64,000 nt of DNA from Acanthaster planci (lineage: Eukaryota > Echinodermata > Asteroidea > Valvatida > Acanthasteridae): contig NW_019091462.1 of the NCBI RefSeq assembly GCF_001949145.1, positions 672,253 through 736,252 of the forward strand, read 5' to 3'. A program made the position numbers and the translations under genes. Numbering within the stretch: position 1 is the first letter of the stretch; every line of letters starts with the position of its first letter. The notes under the pieces were generated by a model. The model worked only from the letters and a program-made list of their open reading frames with translations, had not been told where the DNA came from and did not search any database. Below, piece by piece: positions 9,201 to 19,325 of the stretch.

Positions 9201-11877
9201 GTTTCTATTCCCAGTCCCCATGATGAAAGCAAGCAGGTCAGAAAGCAAGCAGGTCAGGGGGTTTCATGCTAAGTCTAGGCACACAACATAACCAGCAACT
9301 TGTTTTTAACCAATGAGTCGTGTACTCACCACAGGTCCGTGCTTCATGCATGATTGCATGTACCTCCTCACTTTGCATTCACAATGTACTACAAGTATAA
9401 TGAAGTGTGAAAACTGCTTACGGGCAGATCCTTTTTTTATTACTACGTTGGCAAAACAATAGCTCCATTTTTGAAATCAAAGCCATGAGTGCCATGTAGT
9501 GCTTTACAGTACGTGTGTATGCATTTATTGGTGTGTGGATTTGTATGTGAAACTCATCTTTGTGTGATGTTACACTGCACAGGAAGACAACCTCGCACAG
9601 AACAATCCACCTACATGTACTTTACCCCAACTTTATCCCCTCCCCCAAGCTTGCCAGTGGACCTTGCTCCAAGAAATCCCCTCAAACCACAAATCAGAAA
9701 CACCAGCTGCAACATCTGAAATGGATGTAGATGATAGTGTTCCCATAGCAACCAAAGAAGAAAATTGTGTCAAAATGACCGATCCTGCTGGTGAGGATGG
9801 CAGACAGAGTCCCACCAGATCACAGCCTGAAACCACCAGAAGAACTACAGCATCAAAGACATTGTCCTCAAGAGAGAATAGATGGAGATATTCGCTGTTC
9901 TTTTAGGGCTGTGACTGAAACCTAGTGCAATAAAATCAGAAACTGTGAACACAACAATAGAAATTAAATTGCATTTATGTGTGGCTTGTTAATTGTGGTA
10001 AAAATACCAGATATTGAAGATGTAAATAAAAAAAAAAGAAATGAAGAAATCTGGATTGTTAGCATATGTGTGCGATACTAAAGGTACCTATCATTATGAA
10101 CTCCCTCTACAAGTACACATGGCCACACAGGTACATGTACATGTACGTGACAGAGATTGAGCCACAAATGGACTGTCGTTATGCTCCTGGTGCCCACACG
10201 AACTGTCTTCTGGTCGTACATATTCAAATGAAAATTTGGGGTGACAAGTAGTGATGAGCCTTCAGTGTCTGTAACAAACCAGTACACTTATTCAGAGTAC
10301 TCCCTGACAGAATTTTGTCGCTAAAAAGAACCTATTGTCCACACACGTATGCATGCATATTGAGTCTACATGTAGTGTCCATGCTGCATGTTGCTAGTTA
10401 AGAGGAGGTCCAAAGTTGACCGCATAGTGCAGTTAGGATGACAATACTGTGGTCTTATGGATGGCATGTTCAATTCATATCAATAGTACCAACTCATTTT
10501 CTTTATGTACTAAAAAATGCCTGTGTTCACACAAAATTTCTTGTGCTCTAGGGCTCTTGATATTTCATACATTTGTTGAAATTGAAGATGAAATAGATGT
10601 GCAGGAGAGAGTCCTAGGCATGTACGTACATGTATACACAGGCTGTTTAGGTTTGTTCCGTTCTGTAGCAGATGTAGTCACACTCAACATTTTCTTCCAT
10701 GTTTCAAAATGTCTTTGCCTTCAGACGTGGAAATGACCAATTGCAACGCCCAAGAAAACAGATCTGTTGGTCTGCAGTTTGCAGTGCATCCGGTCAAAAG
10801 TCAACTCAGTAGTCAAGTTGATGGTCAGGGGAGTGTCGTGGTTGGTCAGTCTCAGGATTATCTCATGCAGTGCTGTGTACCCAGGCAGCAAGTGACCAGA
10901 AAGTGTCGGGCACTCATGGGCCACTACCTGTGATAGTCCCAAAGCATTTCAGACATTTTATCTTGGAGGGATGGTGGTGGTTCTGCAGTGTCATGGTCGC
11001 AACGATGTGATAGGTGTGTCTTGTGGGTGAAGCGGTGCTTGGATCACTGTTTTTTTCTCACTGTTCTCTGGGTTCCTTAACTACTTAACTTGTTCTAACG
11101 TCATGAAAAAGGACTAGTTTCAGTGCTGTGGTCACTGTTGGTTCATGAAAAACAGTCTTGGACATTGTGTAACACATACAAATTTACATGCACATTCTTT
11201 TCCCACATCACTGCACATTTGACCCCATGTGCACTTTAACATGTATATGTATGTGTAAGCATGCATGTATGTACTGATTAAGTATTTACATGTTAGCTGG
11301 GCTTTCTATCAGTCCAAGGTACATTTAGTTTTAGATCAGATACATGCTGTGCATTACTTTTATGAACACAACATAGTTATGTAATTCAAAACAACAGTCA
11401 ACATTAATTATTATGGACTGTCCTGATCTCCTTACAGATGCTCTGACTTCAAATGGGCTATCCATGCCTTCCATACATGTAGGTGACCCCACTTCTCCTC
11501 CTAAGTGCAGTATTGGAATCCAGGCCATGCCCAGTCCCTGCATGCACCTGCCCCACCCACAAGACACTGGCCCTGAGAGACTGCAGTCCAGTGAACTCGT
11601 CTCTCTCTACACTGAAGTTGATCTGGGTATCGATGAATCCCAGTGCGATTTGCAACACAATTCCCACATGGCAATGCAAACAGAACATCACCTGGGGAAT
11701 GGTGTTACAGAAACCATGGACATTAATAACCATCAAAGTGGCTTTCAAAATGGAGCTGTCCCAGTGTCTGTATCGGCAAGTGCAATGGAACACGAAGCTG
11801 CTGTGGCAATGACGCTAGGGTATGACTCAATGTATGACTCCATCTACAACTCAGTTGGTTATTGTCACTTCTTTTGA
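6038..11877 (+). CDS. ANKRD10: Ankyrin repeat domain-containing protein 10-like gene (7 exons)
   Basis: Seven exons join in phase into a protein of about 464 residues; human ANKRD10 is about 420. Residues 21 to roughly 150 form ankyrin repeats, with signature strings FPVHRACRDGD, FYGWTPAHWSAYYGK, QTPAHVAAFGN and GETPVHKSARSG that closely follow vertebrate ANKRD10. Next comes a basic cluster (GRKRG ... KKARTEDG) like the KRC ... KKARTE stretch of ANKRD10 and possibly a nuclear localisation signal. A long Ser/Thr/Asn-rich low-complexity tail follows and ends in a repeated YDS-type motif, as in the vertebrate C-terminus. The family's molecular role is poorly defined; ankyrin repeats imply protein binding. 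Two adjacent ATGs open the frame, and the second (6041, A at -3, G at +4) has the better context. Exons 1-4 are secure; the 5-6 and 6-7 junctions are inferred from splice signals and phase. The gene is convergent with the transporter at 19-33 kb. Confidence 0.85.
6242..7908 (+). other. ANKRD10-like intron 1
   Basis: 1.67-kb intron with no coding content. It contains the miniature inverted-repeat element at 6747-7005. Confidence 0.8.
6747..7005. mobile_element. 259-bp MITE with ATTT target duplication
   Basis: The two ends form a 53-bp terminal inverted repeat starting GGGTCATTC, with 47 of 53 positions identical. It is flanked on both sides by ATTT (6743-6746 and 7006-7009). The interior of about 150 bp has no coding capacity. 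The four-base duplication narrows the superfamily (Sola and Chapaev elements make four-base duplications), but I cannot assign it. It sits in intron 1 of the ankyrin gene. Confidence 0.85.
7909..8061 (+). CDS. ANKRD10: ANKRD10-like exon 2
   Basis: Acceptor TTGACAG|TTGGAC and donor CTCAG|GTACCA, 51 codons, phase 0 on both sides. It encodes the second ankyrin unit (LQLLVTAGVNFDVATQRF, then QTPAHVAAFGN). Confidence 0.9.
8513..8604 (+). CDS. ANKRD10: ANKRD10-like exon 3
   Basis: Acceptor CTTGACAG|GACTAC and donor TTCAG|GTAACC. It encodes the third ankyrin unit (DYLGETPVHKSARSGGIECL) and ends in phase 2. Confidence 0.9.
8774..9018 (+). CDS. ANKRD10: ANKRD10-like exon 4
   Basis: Acceptor ACATTCAG|GATAGC completes an Arg codon with exon 3, and donor GAAA|GTAAGA leaves phase 1. 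It encodes the end of the ankyrin block (NNNGHMPKDLALSC) and the basic GRKRG and KKARTEDG motifs matching ANKRD10. Confidence 0.85.
9650..9790 (+). CDS. ANKRD10: ANKRD10-like exon 5 (boundaries inferred)
   Basis: The acceptor at TCCCCTCCCCCAAG|CTTG has a strong pyrimidine tract and is the one that restores the exon 4 phase. The donor GCTG|GTGAGG ends in phase 1, as exon 6 requires. It encodes a TSEMDVDD-containing low-complexity stretch resembling the DKMHVD region of ANKRD10. The frame continues open past the donor to a stop at 9904-9906 (see findings). Confidence 0.55.
9929..9934 (+). promoter_or_regulatory. AATAAA signal in ANKRD10-like intron 5
   Basis: Canonical polyadenylation hexamer 23 bases after the in-frame stop of the exon 5 read-through frame. 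It could serve a short isoform, or be a chance occurrence in AT-rich DNA. Confidence 0.3.
10725..10844 (+). CDS. ANKRD10: ANKRD10-like exon 6 (3' boundary uncertain)
   Basis: Acceptor TTGCCTTCAG|ACGTGG enters in phase 1 and the frame is open to 10933. I chose the donor GTTG|GTCAGT because it ends in phase 1 and so fits exon 7. An equally phased GATG|GTCAGG lies some 20 bp upstream. The encoded Gln/Ser/Val-rich peptide has no recognisable domain. Confidence 0.45.
11438..11877 (+). CDS. ANKRD10: ANKRD10-like terminal exon
   Basis: Acceptor CTCCTTACAG|ATGCTC, phase 1 entry, stop TGA at 11875-11877. It encodes a Ser/Pro/His-rich tail ending in repeated YDSMYDSIYNS, comparable to the ERYDS-type end of vertebrate ANKRD10. 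Confidence 0.75.
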
Positions 11878-14800
11878 TCAAGGACATGCCTTTTCCACTC
11901 CTCCGTCAAGTTACCAGAGCATCGACCTATAGCGAATGTAATAGTTGCTACGGCAACCAGGTTACCGGGAAACCAAAATGAAACATTGGTATATTAAATA
12001 GTTCCTAACATCAGCTCATTTAGATTGGTCAGTCCTGAGTTTTCCAGACATCTACCCTCCCCAAAGAAATTTTAATGGAAAACAATACATGCTATTACAC
12101 TGGGAAAATTATGATCATCTTTTTATCTGAAAGACAAAGACCTTTTTTTAACAGAATTACATGTACATGTAAACGGTTGCAATGTTGGAAAAAGCATATG
12201 GTTTCTTGTGAATGAGTTCACATATCAGGTGCATTGTAGGTACTGTGCATGCCACTTGTTACCAAACAGTAGCTATTGAACTTCAGCAGCACCTACATGT
12301 ACCAAATTGCGCAGTTACAATTACCAATTTATGCAGTGCATCTTTATGTACTGCATTTGAACAATTGTCTGCATAATTTTGAAGCCTGAAATTTAGTTGA
12401 TTTTTGTTTTACGGACCCTTCTTTTCCACCCTAACCCCTATCCCAGAATGCCCTATGGATGTGTTTTGTGTATCCACAATGCCTTCTCCCTGACTGTGTA
12501 CTTTTTCTTATAGATCATGTACTTATTATCATGGTGTAAAGCAAACTCCTTACAGCTATTTATAAAGTAAACTATAAAGAGTTTAGATATATGCTATAGA
12601 AGATACCATGATGTTTTATTTTGAGCTTAGTGTGAATTGCTCGATGTTTTGTCTTTTGAAAATACTTCAGACCGCATTCATTTTGCACGTGGTTATTTGC
12701 TGAAATGTCATTGGGCCATAGTAATTCAGTGTAATTGGCTTGAAATAGAAAACAGCCAGATTTTGTTGGTTTGAAATGCATGGGTGGACATTACTGGTTA
12801 CCACAATCAGAACATATCAGACCAGGAGAGTATTTTTTTATGTAATAATGCATATTTGTCAATAACTGTTGCTTATTCCATAATTGTGTGAAGGTGTAGA
12901 ATACATTTGTTTTGCTGAATTGAAATGCGAGAGATGTTGCTGTGTTGAGGTTTTAACTTTATACGAATATCTTTTTAATCCTTCAAAAATTTGTGTGTAT
13001 ATTTTAGTCAACTGCTGGTAGTTCAGGGTTTTTTTGCAATAGACTGATCAGCATGTAAATAGTTAAGGGTGATGACATTGCATTTATCAGTTGAAATAAA
13101 TTGAGTAGTTCTGGAAGAGATATTAGCTGGAGTTTTTGGCCTTATGGTGCTTTGACCAAGTATGCAGTATTTGTAGTTCACAGCTAATGTATATTTCAAA
13201 TTGACAGGTTTATTTGGTGCATATGTATGAAATATATGTACATGTACAAGCAACACACTTCTAAGCAGGTGCATGTAACATGTACTCTGTATGGGTTTAA
13301 ATTTACAGGTTTATAAGTTGGCAGTTTTTATAAAGCTCTAACATACATGTACCTCACACTAGAGTATATTTCTATATGAATACATTCAATAGTTGAAATT
13401 TCCAGCTTTTCGTTATTTTCATTGTAAAAAAATTCATGTACATGTATGTAATGATGTTCTTAACACTGTAACATGTGGAGCTGTCCTTATCATATCAAGC
13501 TGTGTTCTAGAACAGCTTCTGTTTTAATTTTAGACCAATTTCTGCTGTGTTTTGCTTGTTTGGTTAAAAAAAGCCATGCAGTGTCTAGACTAGCTAAACC
13601 CCCAATAGAGGAATGGTAGTGCTTTCTAGTCTGAGGCCATTAAAAAAGAATATTCCAGTTTGCAAACTGATACTTTCCTCTCAAAATTGTGGATCAGTCT
13701 TTATTGTGCATGGTTCTCAAAATTACTTCTTCAAGTTTAAAATATACTACCTTAACATGTCGAGTTTTTTTTAATGGCCTTTTGTAAAGAAATGTTACGT
13801 TGGTTTTGTGCGTGTTTTTGGTACTTGTACATAGTTGTAATTGTTGAAGTTATGTTCTGGAAACAGGCATATTCTGTGACTTTGAGATGATTGATAATCA
13901 ACATTCATCTTGGAGTCCACAGCCTTGCAGGCCTACCGTCCCCCGATACATCGATGGCAAACCACAGCAACTAAGACCTGGCTTGGTTCTGTGTATTACA
14001 CAGGCCAGCCCTTGACTCTCAGGCTTACTAATTCATGCACCATGTTGTGTTGTGTTTGACCAACAGCATAGTTCCTGGTGTGGTTTATTGTAGAATCGTG
14101 ACACTTTGTGTTCTGTGAAATTATTTTCAAACCATATGAAATCATTTTGTTATTCCAGGAAGAAAGCACATGCTTGGGCTTGTCTAATGACATGGTGTGT
14201 GCAAGTCAGAATGCTGACTCTTCTCTTTGGACCTCTCAAAAGAACATCCACTTTTAAAGAAGAATAATTCCAATTTTACTTCAATTTCAAATGAAACTAT
14301 CAAAGTAACTATGAATCTCAGTTTGCTTTAAAAGATCAAGTCATGAAGTCTACTAATACATGTATGCTGTTGTACAGATGCAATAATTTCATGAGTCCTC
14401 TTGAGGGCATCTGGATGGTTGGTGAGTTCCTAAGAGATCAAATTTTTTGATACCGTCCTGCCATCGATGAAGAAATTGACAATCAGAATGTGCATTGATG
14501 TGGCTCTTGGTTTACCCAGAAGTTAAAGATGTGTGTTAGCTATGGACTTCGCAGTTTGAGCCACTCAACTTTAACCAATTGGTGGTCATGCCTTTGGACT
14601 TTTGCCAATGGTTAAAATGCACAGATAGCCGTCCCTAATACATGCATTGTTGTACATTTTGCTTGCTTTACTGTAAATGCTTGCTTGCTTTAATGTCCAT
14701 CTGTTAAGATGCAAGTTGTTTTGCTGTCTTTCTTGCTTGGACAATCTTTTCTTGTGTATTGTCAGTCAACTCTTAAAAGGTTGTTACCTTGGTGATATGG

Positions 14801-15465
14801 TGAAATCCTTGATGTATAACATTTTTTTATTTTCATTAGAATTTCATCATATTCTGTTTGCAGAAATTACGGAAATCTTTTTTTTTTAATTTATTTTTTT
14901 GCTACATGCATTGTAATTAGTATTACATGCTCGTTTACAATGTATAATAACATTTTGAGTTTATGTCTGTGTATTGAAATCACATTTTGCCATTAACAGG
15001 TGAAAAGTGAGCAGTTTACACATATAGGATTAAAGTAGGACAAGTGATAAAGTATGCCTCATGTTGCAGTGTTCACACTTATTAGGGTGTTTTATGTACA
15101 TAACCTTGTGGCTCTTTACTTTGTCGTGATATGGTTCTTAAGCTTATTTTCTCCATTGTGATGAATTGAAAATCAAAGGTTATTGATGTTGGCCACATGT
15201 GGATCGTTTTAGTTAAGGTCACTCTTGGTAATATATAAAAACCTCAGAGGATATAACCTTTTCATATGTAGTTTTTAGTCACATTCCTCGAAAGCAAACT
15301 GCTGATCACTATGAGCACAGTTCTCAAGCACCAGCCTTTCCAAGATTGCTATCGTGTGTCTTCATTATATATATATACACGTGTAAGCTTAGCAACAATT
15401 TAATAGAGTTTGTGTATCTTGTTTTTATCTGTACAGAGAATACATTCCCAGTTTGTTTCAATAAA
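11878..15465 (+). other. probable long 3' UTR of the ANKRD10-like gene
   Basis: About 3.6 kb with no coding signal directly downstream of the stop. It is rich in AT, TGTA and TTTTT words and scattered ACATGTA motifs. It ends at AATAAA (15460-15465) followed by a GT/T-rich stretch. The extent is inferred, and earlier cleavage is possible. Confidence 0.4.
15460..15465 (+). terminator. candidate polyadenylation signal AATAAA
   Basis: Hexamer followed within 15 bases by TGTTTTGTAGTTTTTT, a typical downstream U/GU-rich element. It is the best distal candidate for the end of the ANKRD10-like transcript. Confidence 0.35.
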
Positions 15466-15740
15466 TGTTTTGTAGTTTTTTAAGTCGGGCTGTCAGTTAT
15501 GTTACAACTGGGTTAGATGTAAAATTCAGTTGTCAGATGTGAAATCTGTGTGTTCAATAGAATAAATACAAATCGGTTCCAGTGCACAAAACAAGTACAA
15601 ATGTGATATCTTGTAGAAATTTGCACTTCATTTTGTGACACAGGAAATCATGCATTATTTCACAACGGGGGACATTAAGTGCACATGTTGACCAATCTAC
15701 AAAATCAGTAGATCTTGATTGATAAACTTTCCTTGTGAGT

Positions 15741-15786
15741 AGTGTTCCTGGAACTAGCCAGATAGTGTTCCTAGAACTAGCCAGAT
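15741..15786. repeat. 23-bp tandem duplication
   Basis: Two adjacent copies of AGTGTTCCTGGAACTAGCC plus AGAT, with a single mismatch. Confidence 0.9.
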
Positions 15787-16991
15787 AGATCTTTTAATTA
15801 CTAAATACGGTAAGATTCATTGTTATTTTATGTAAAAGCAAAAGACCAATCATCTTTGAAATAAAATGAGACACAAACAAACGAGTGTTTCAGTCTGTTT
15901 ACTTATTTTATCCCTTAATGCAGCTTACCTAAACCATTTTTACTTTGTGTTTTCAAATAATATAGACTTGTCTTGCATCACACTGATAAATACCAACAAG
16001 AAATGCTTACATTCTTGATAGTCACAAATCTCTCATACACCCTTTTTCTACAGTCTATTCTTTATAGCTTTGCTGATCTGGCTGAATCGTTTGTGCTTCA
16101 AACTGTGTTACAATCTACCGATGTTTACACCGAACAATTTTTAATCATCTACACAGTGTAATGCAGATGTATTGGATAAGTGTACACCATCCTTAAACAC
16201 TCGATTACAGGTACTACATAGAAAAAAATTTTTTTTCTTTATTTAGAGTGTTTCCTTCCAGTACAATCCAATGGCTGTTAACCATTGAAATGAAGGGCAG
16301 TGCTCATGAGTTTTCTACCTTGGGAATGGATGGTTTTTGTTTGGTACAATGGTGAGATTTATCCATCACCTCTTTGATGATAGTAGCACTATTTTACGGC
16401 AAAATTTTCAAATGCCCTTTTTAGTAATGCCAGCAGTAATGACAAAGAGGGAACACCTTATGAGCTGGATGTGTGAATGATGGATGGCACTCTTTGCTCC
16501 GCATAAGAACAAGTAAAGGGCACGCTATGTGAGTGTGTGATACATATACATGTAAGCATAGTAACTTCAGTGAGCACACAAAAAAGAACCCTCTTCACAT
16601 GAGGCAATGTGCTGAATTCTCATACAGAGTAACATTAATGATGCTTTAGTAACAAAAGAGCCATCTATTTTTAATTCTGGCTGCAGGTGTCCCAGTCAAT
16701 GGTGTTCATGTATGACCCCAAAAGGTTTGTGCATGGCATGCTTAATTTTTCGTCCTTTTACATTATGTTTTGTTCTTAAACTGGGAATGGCACTGAGCTA
16801 GTGTGTTCCCTTGATAGCATCACAGGAATGCATTCCACAGTGCCCCCTCATCCTAATATCCAGTCAGCAATATATAGTGAACTTTGTTCATATATCAAGC
16901 TTCATGGAAAGTTGCCTCAAAACTTCTTCCTAATGCGATACCATGTTATACAGTTGGGGGGAAAATGTGCAATCACAATAACTTACATGTA

Positions 16992-17166
16992 CAGTCGAAC
17001 CTCGTTAATAAGAGCACTGTTAATACAAGATTCTGCTTATAACAAGGAAATTGTTACGTCCCAATCTTTTGTTTTTCATTATTTTTATTCGTAATAATAC
17101 AAGGTTTCTATTACAACAAGGTAATTTGCCAAGTCTGAAAAGCCTCTTATTAACCAAGTTTGAATG
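16992..17166. mobile_element. 175-bp pogo/Tigger-like MITE, TA duplication
   Basis: The left end CAGTCGAACCTCGTTAATAAGAG pairs with an inverted right end (17144-17166) at 19 of 23 positions. TA dinucleotides flank both sides (16990-16991 and 17167-17168). CAGT(T/C)GAACCTC-type ends with a TA target are characteristic of pogo/Tigger elements of the Tc1/mariner superfamily. No coding capacity. Confidence 0.7.
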
Positions 17167-18475
17167 TACATGTACTATTTCTACACATTCAACATCAATT
17201 TCTAAGAAACAGTCAAACCCAATCCTGACCAGTTTCTGTGATGAATGTAAAATGCTTGTGGCATATTTCAATTCTGGAAGTATTTACTTGCTACCATATT
17301 TATTAAGGTAATCAGGTCGCAATTGGTTTTCAGTATTTGTGTCAGTAACTTACAATTGACTTCAGATATATACATGTAACTTACACTCGAACTGATGCTC
17401 ATATACATGCATCCACTGATTATTAAATTGTAATCCAGGTATAACGTGTGGGAGTGATTACTTGCGGGAGTGGAAATGATTGTGTATGGAGTTGGTACGT
17501 TAACTGATTTCTGCATATCCCCAAGTAGACAAATTTACTTCTTCTTAACATTCCAAATATGCTCCAATTATTAAATATATAGTCATGCATTCATTATGTG
17601 CAAAAGAGGAAATACCTGAAAATTATCCATGTACCCGTTTTAATGCGTGTTCTTCAGTTTGTCCCATTCCCCTTTCTGCTATGTGTTTAACTCCACAAAA
17701 CTCCTCATTCCAATAAAACCCTTCACCAAACTCTGTAACTTGGACAAATTTTTAACAACAGTTTTCTAAAGTTCCACCCTACTACACGTAAAATTAATTG
17801 TAGTGCTCTAACAGTCTCCACACATGAACACTTGCATATTTTAATGACATTAATTGAATAGCCTAATTGTCCATATACTTGTGGTTTTCCTAATCACCTT
17901 TTAAAACTTTTTCTGTCTACCGGTACATATATGTAGAATACATTTACATAAACACATACACTTCAAAACTATTGCTTTTTTTTTCTCTGAATGTTATGTT
18001 TTATATTCCTTTTTATTTTATGTCTAAAACTGAAGTATTTCAATATCAGCTTAAAGGTAATGTATGCCTCCAAAAAGTGGTTCTTTTGTCTAAAAGATAA
18101 CACCACCAAGTACATATTTACATCATGAGACAACACGTTTTTACTCACGAAAATGTTGCCAATGTTGACTGCTGTTGCATACTCAGCAACAACATTTTTA
18201 AATTCATGTATTCTCAATGCTCGCAGTAATGGAGCACATAGACCTTACTGATGGCAAGATCAGCTCTATTTTTCTAGCCTTGGGACCTTTTGAAATATAT
18301 CAAGATATGACATGTAATTTCTTCAGAATGGAAGTACATGTACATGTACCTTTGCAAAGAAGAAATAGGAGTTTTTCCATTACATTGAGAAATAAAACTT
18401 TTTGCCTAACCATTGGACAATTCTTACAGTTTGTCAAGTACAAATAGAAAGAAACAGTTTTATTTTGATTGCACA

Positions 18476-18610
18476 GAACTTGATCAAAGAGTGTTTTCAA
18501 CTATAGTTGCTTGAAAACTTCTGGTCTGTGCTTGACAAATTTGTTTTAGCTGCTAGCATGCTCTGTCTTGCATACTGCTCAGCTCCATGAAATTGAGGTC
18601 AGCACTGATG
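18476..18610 (+). repeat. dispersed repeat copy 1
   Basis: About 135 bp that aligns in direct orientation with 20640-20772. The shared core is CTTGATCAAAGAGTG, followed by similar ATAGTTGCTTGA, AAATTTGTT and TGAAATTGAG blocks. Diverged, no coding potential, family unknown. Confidence 0.7.
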
Positions 18611-19181
18611 TTTGTTGTGTGATGCTTTGTGATGGTTAAAAACAGTTTACAACTGATAACAGTTGTGAAATATGACCATATAACAATGGAATTCCAAAAG
18701 TTCCTTTTCCAGACTTTCTGAGTGTTCTCCCAGGTAAACTGAATTCTATTTTGGATTAATTTTGACGGTTATTTGCTATGATTGCCAGGATAAAAAGTAA
18801 GTGTGAAGAGGAATTGTCTGTTTTGTCCCTGCTTTATACTCTCTGCTGTTATGAATTGTTAAATAATATGCTGTACAGCAAAAAAACGTAAAAGATAACT
18901 GGCAAAGTATACATGTATTTCTAAGATGCTAATACTGATAAATTAAGCTAGTACATGTAGATGTTGCATGATAAATGATAAAATTAAAACCACCATTGAC
19001 ATCTTTGAGTCAACTGAATTGGAAACACAATAAAACATGCTAATATGCACTTATGCACATGCTTTCAACATAACAGCCTGGCTTATTTACAGCTTATGAC
19101 CATTCCAGGAATATTCACATACAATGTGGAATAGCGCCCTCTGTGGGTCAGGCCAGTCGGACGTGGATCCCATGTGAAATT

Positions 19182-19325
19182 TTATACAGCCTGTCCTGGT
19201 TTGTTCCCATTCATACTAGTAGCCATCTTGCACTGGGTCATGGGTACATCGACTTGGCTGTTCTCTGGGCTGTGGTCGTGGGCCAGGTCCCATTCCTTGG
19301 TTGGGCGGATGACGTTGCGCAGCTT
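19182..19325 (-). CDS. SLC6 transporter terminal exon
   Basis: Acceptor TTGGTTTGCAG|AAGCTG, phase 0, TAA stop at 19182-19184. It encodes [20 protein letters not shown] and a short hydrophilic tail ending GQAV. The LR..IRPTKEW string matches the conserved juxtamembrane tail of SLC6 carriers. No PDZ-binding end like that of GlyT1 is apparent. Confidence 0.92.
   Translation of the reverse strand, partial: KLRNVIRPTKEWDLAHDHSPENSQVDVPMTQCKMATSMNGNKPGQAV

Larger units (their letters stand above)
15787..19181. other. intergenic region between the convergent genes
   Basis: No gene recognised. It holds the TA-flanked element at 16992-17166 and one copy of a dispersed repeat at 18476-18610. The part next to 19181 should contain the 3' UTR of the minus-strand transporter. 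Confidence 0.5.
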
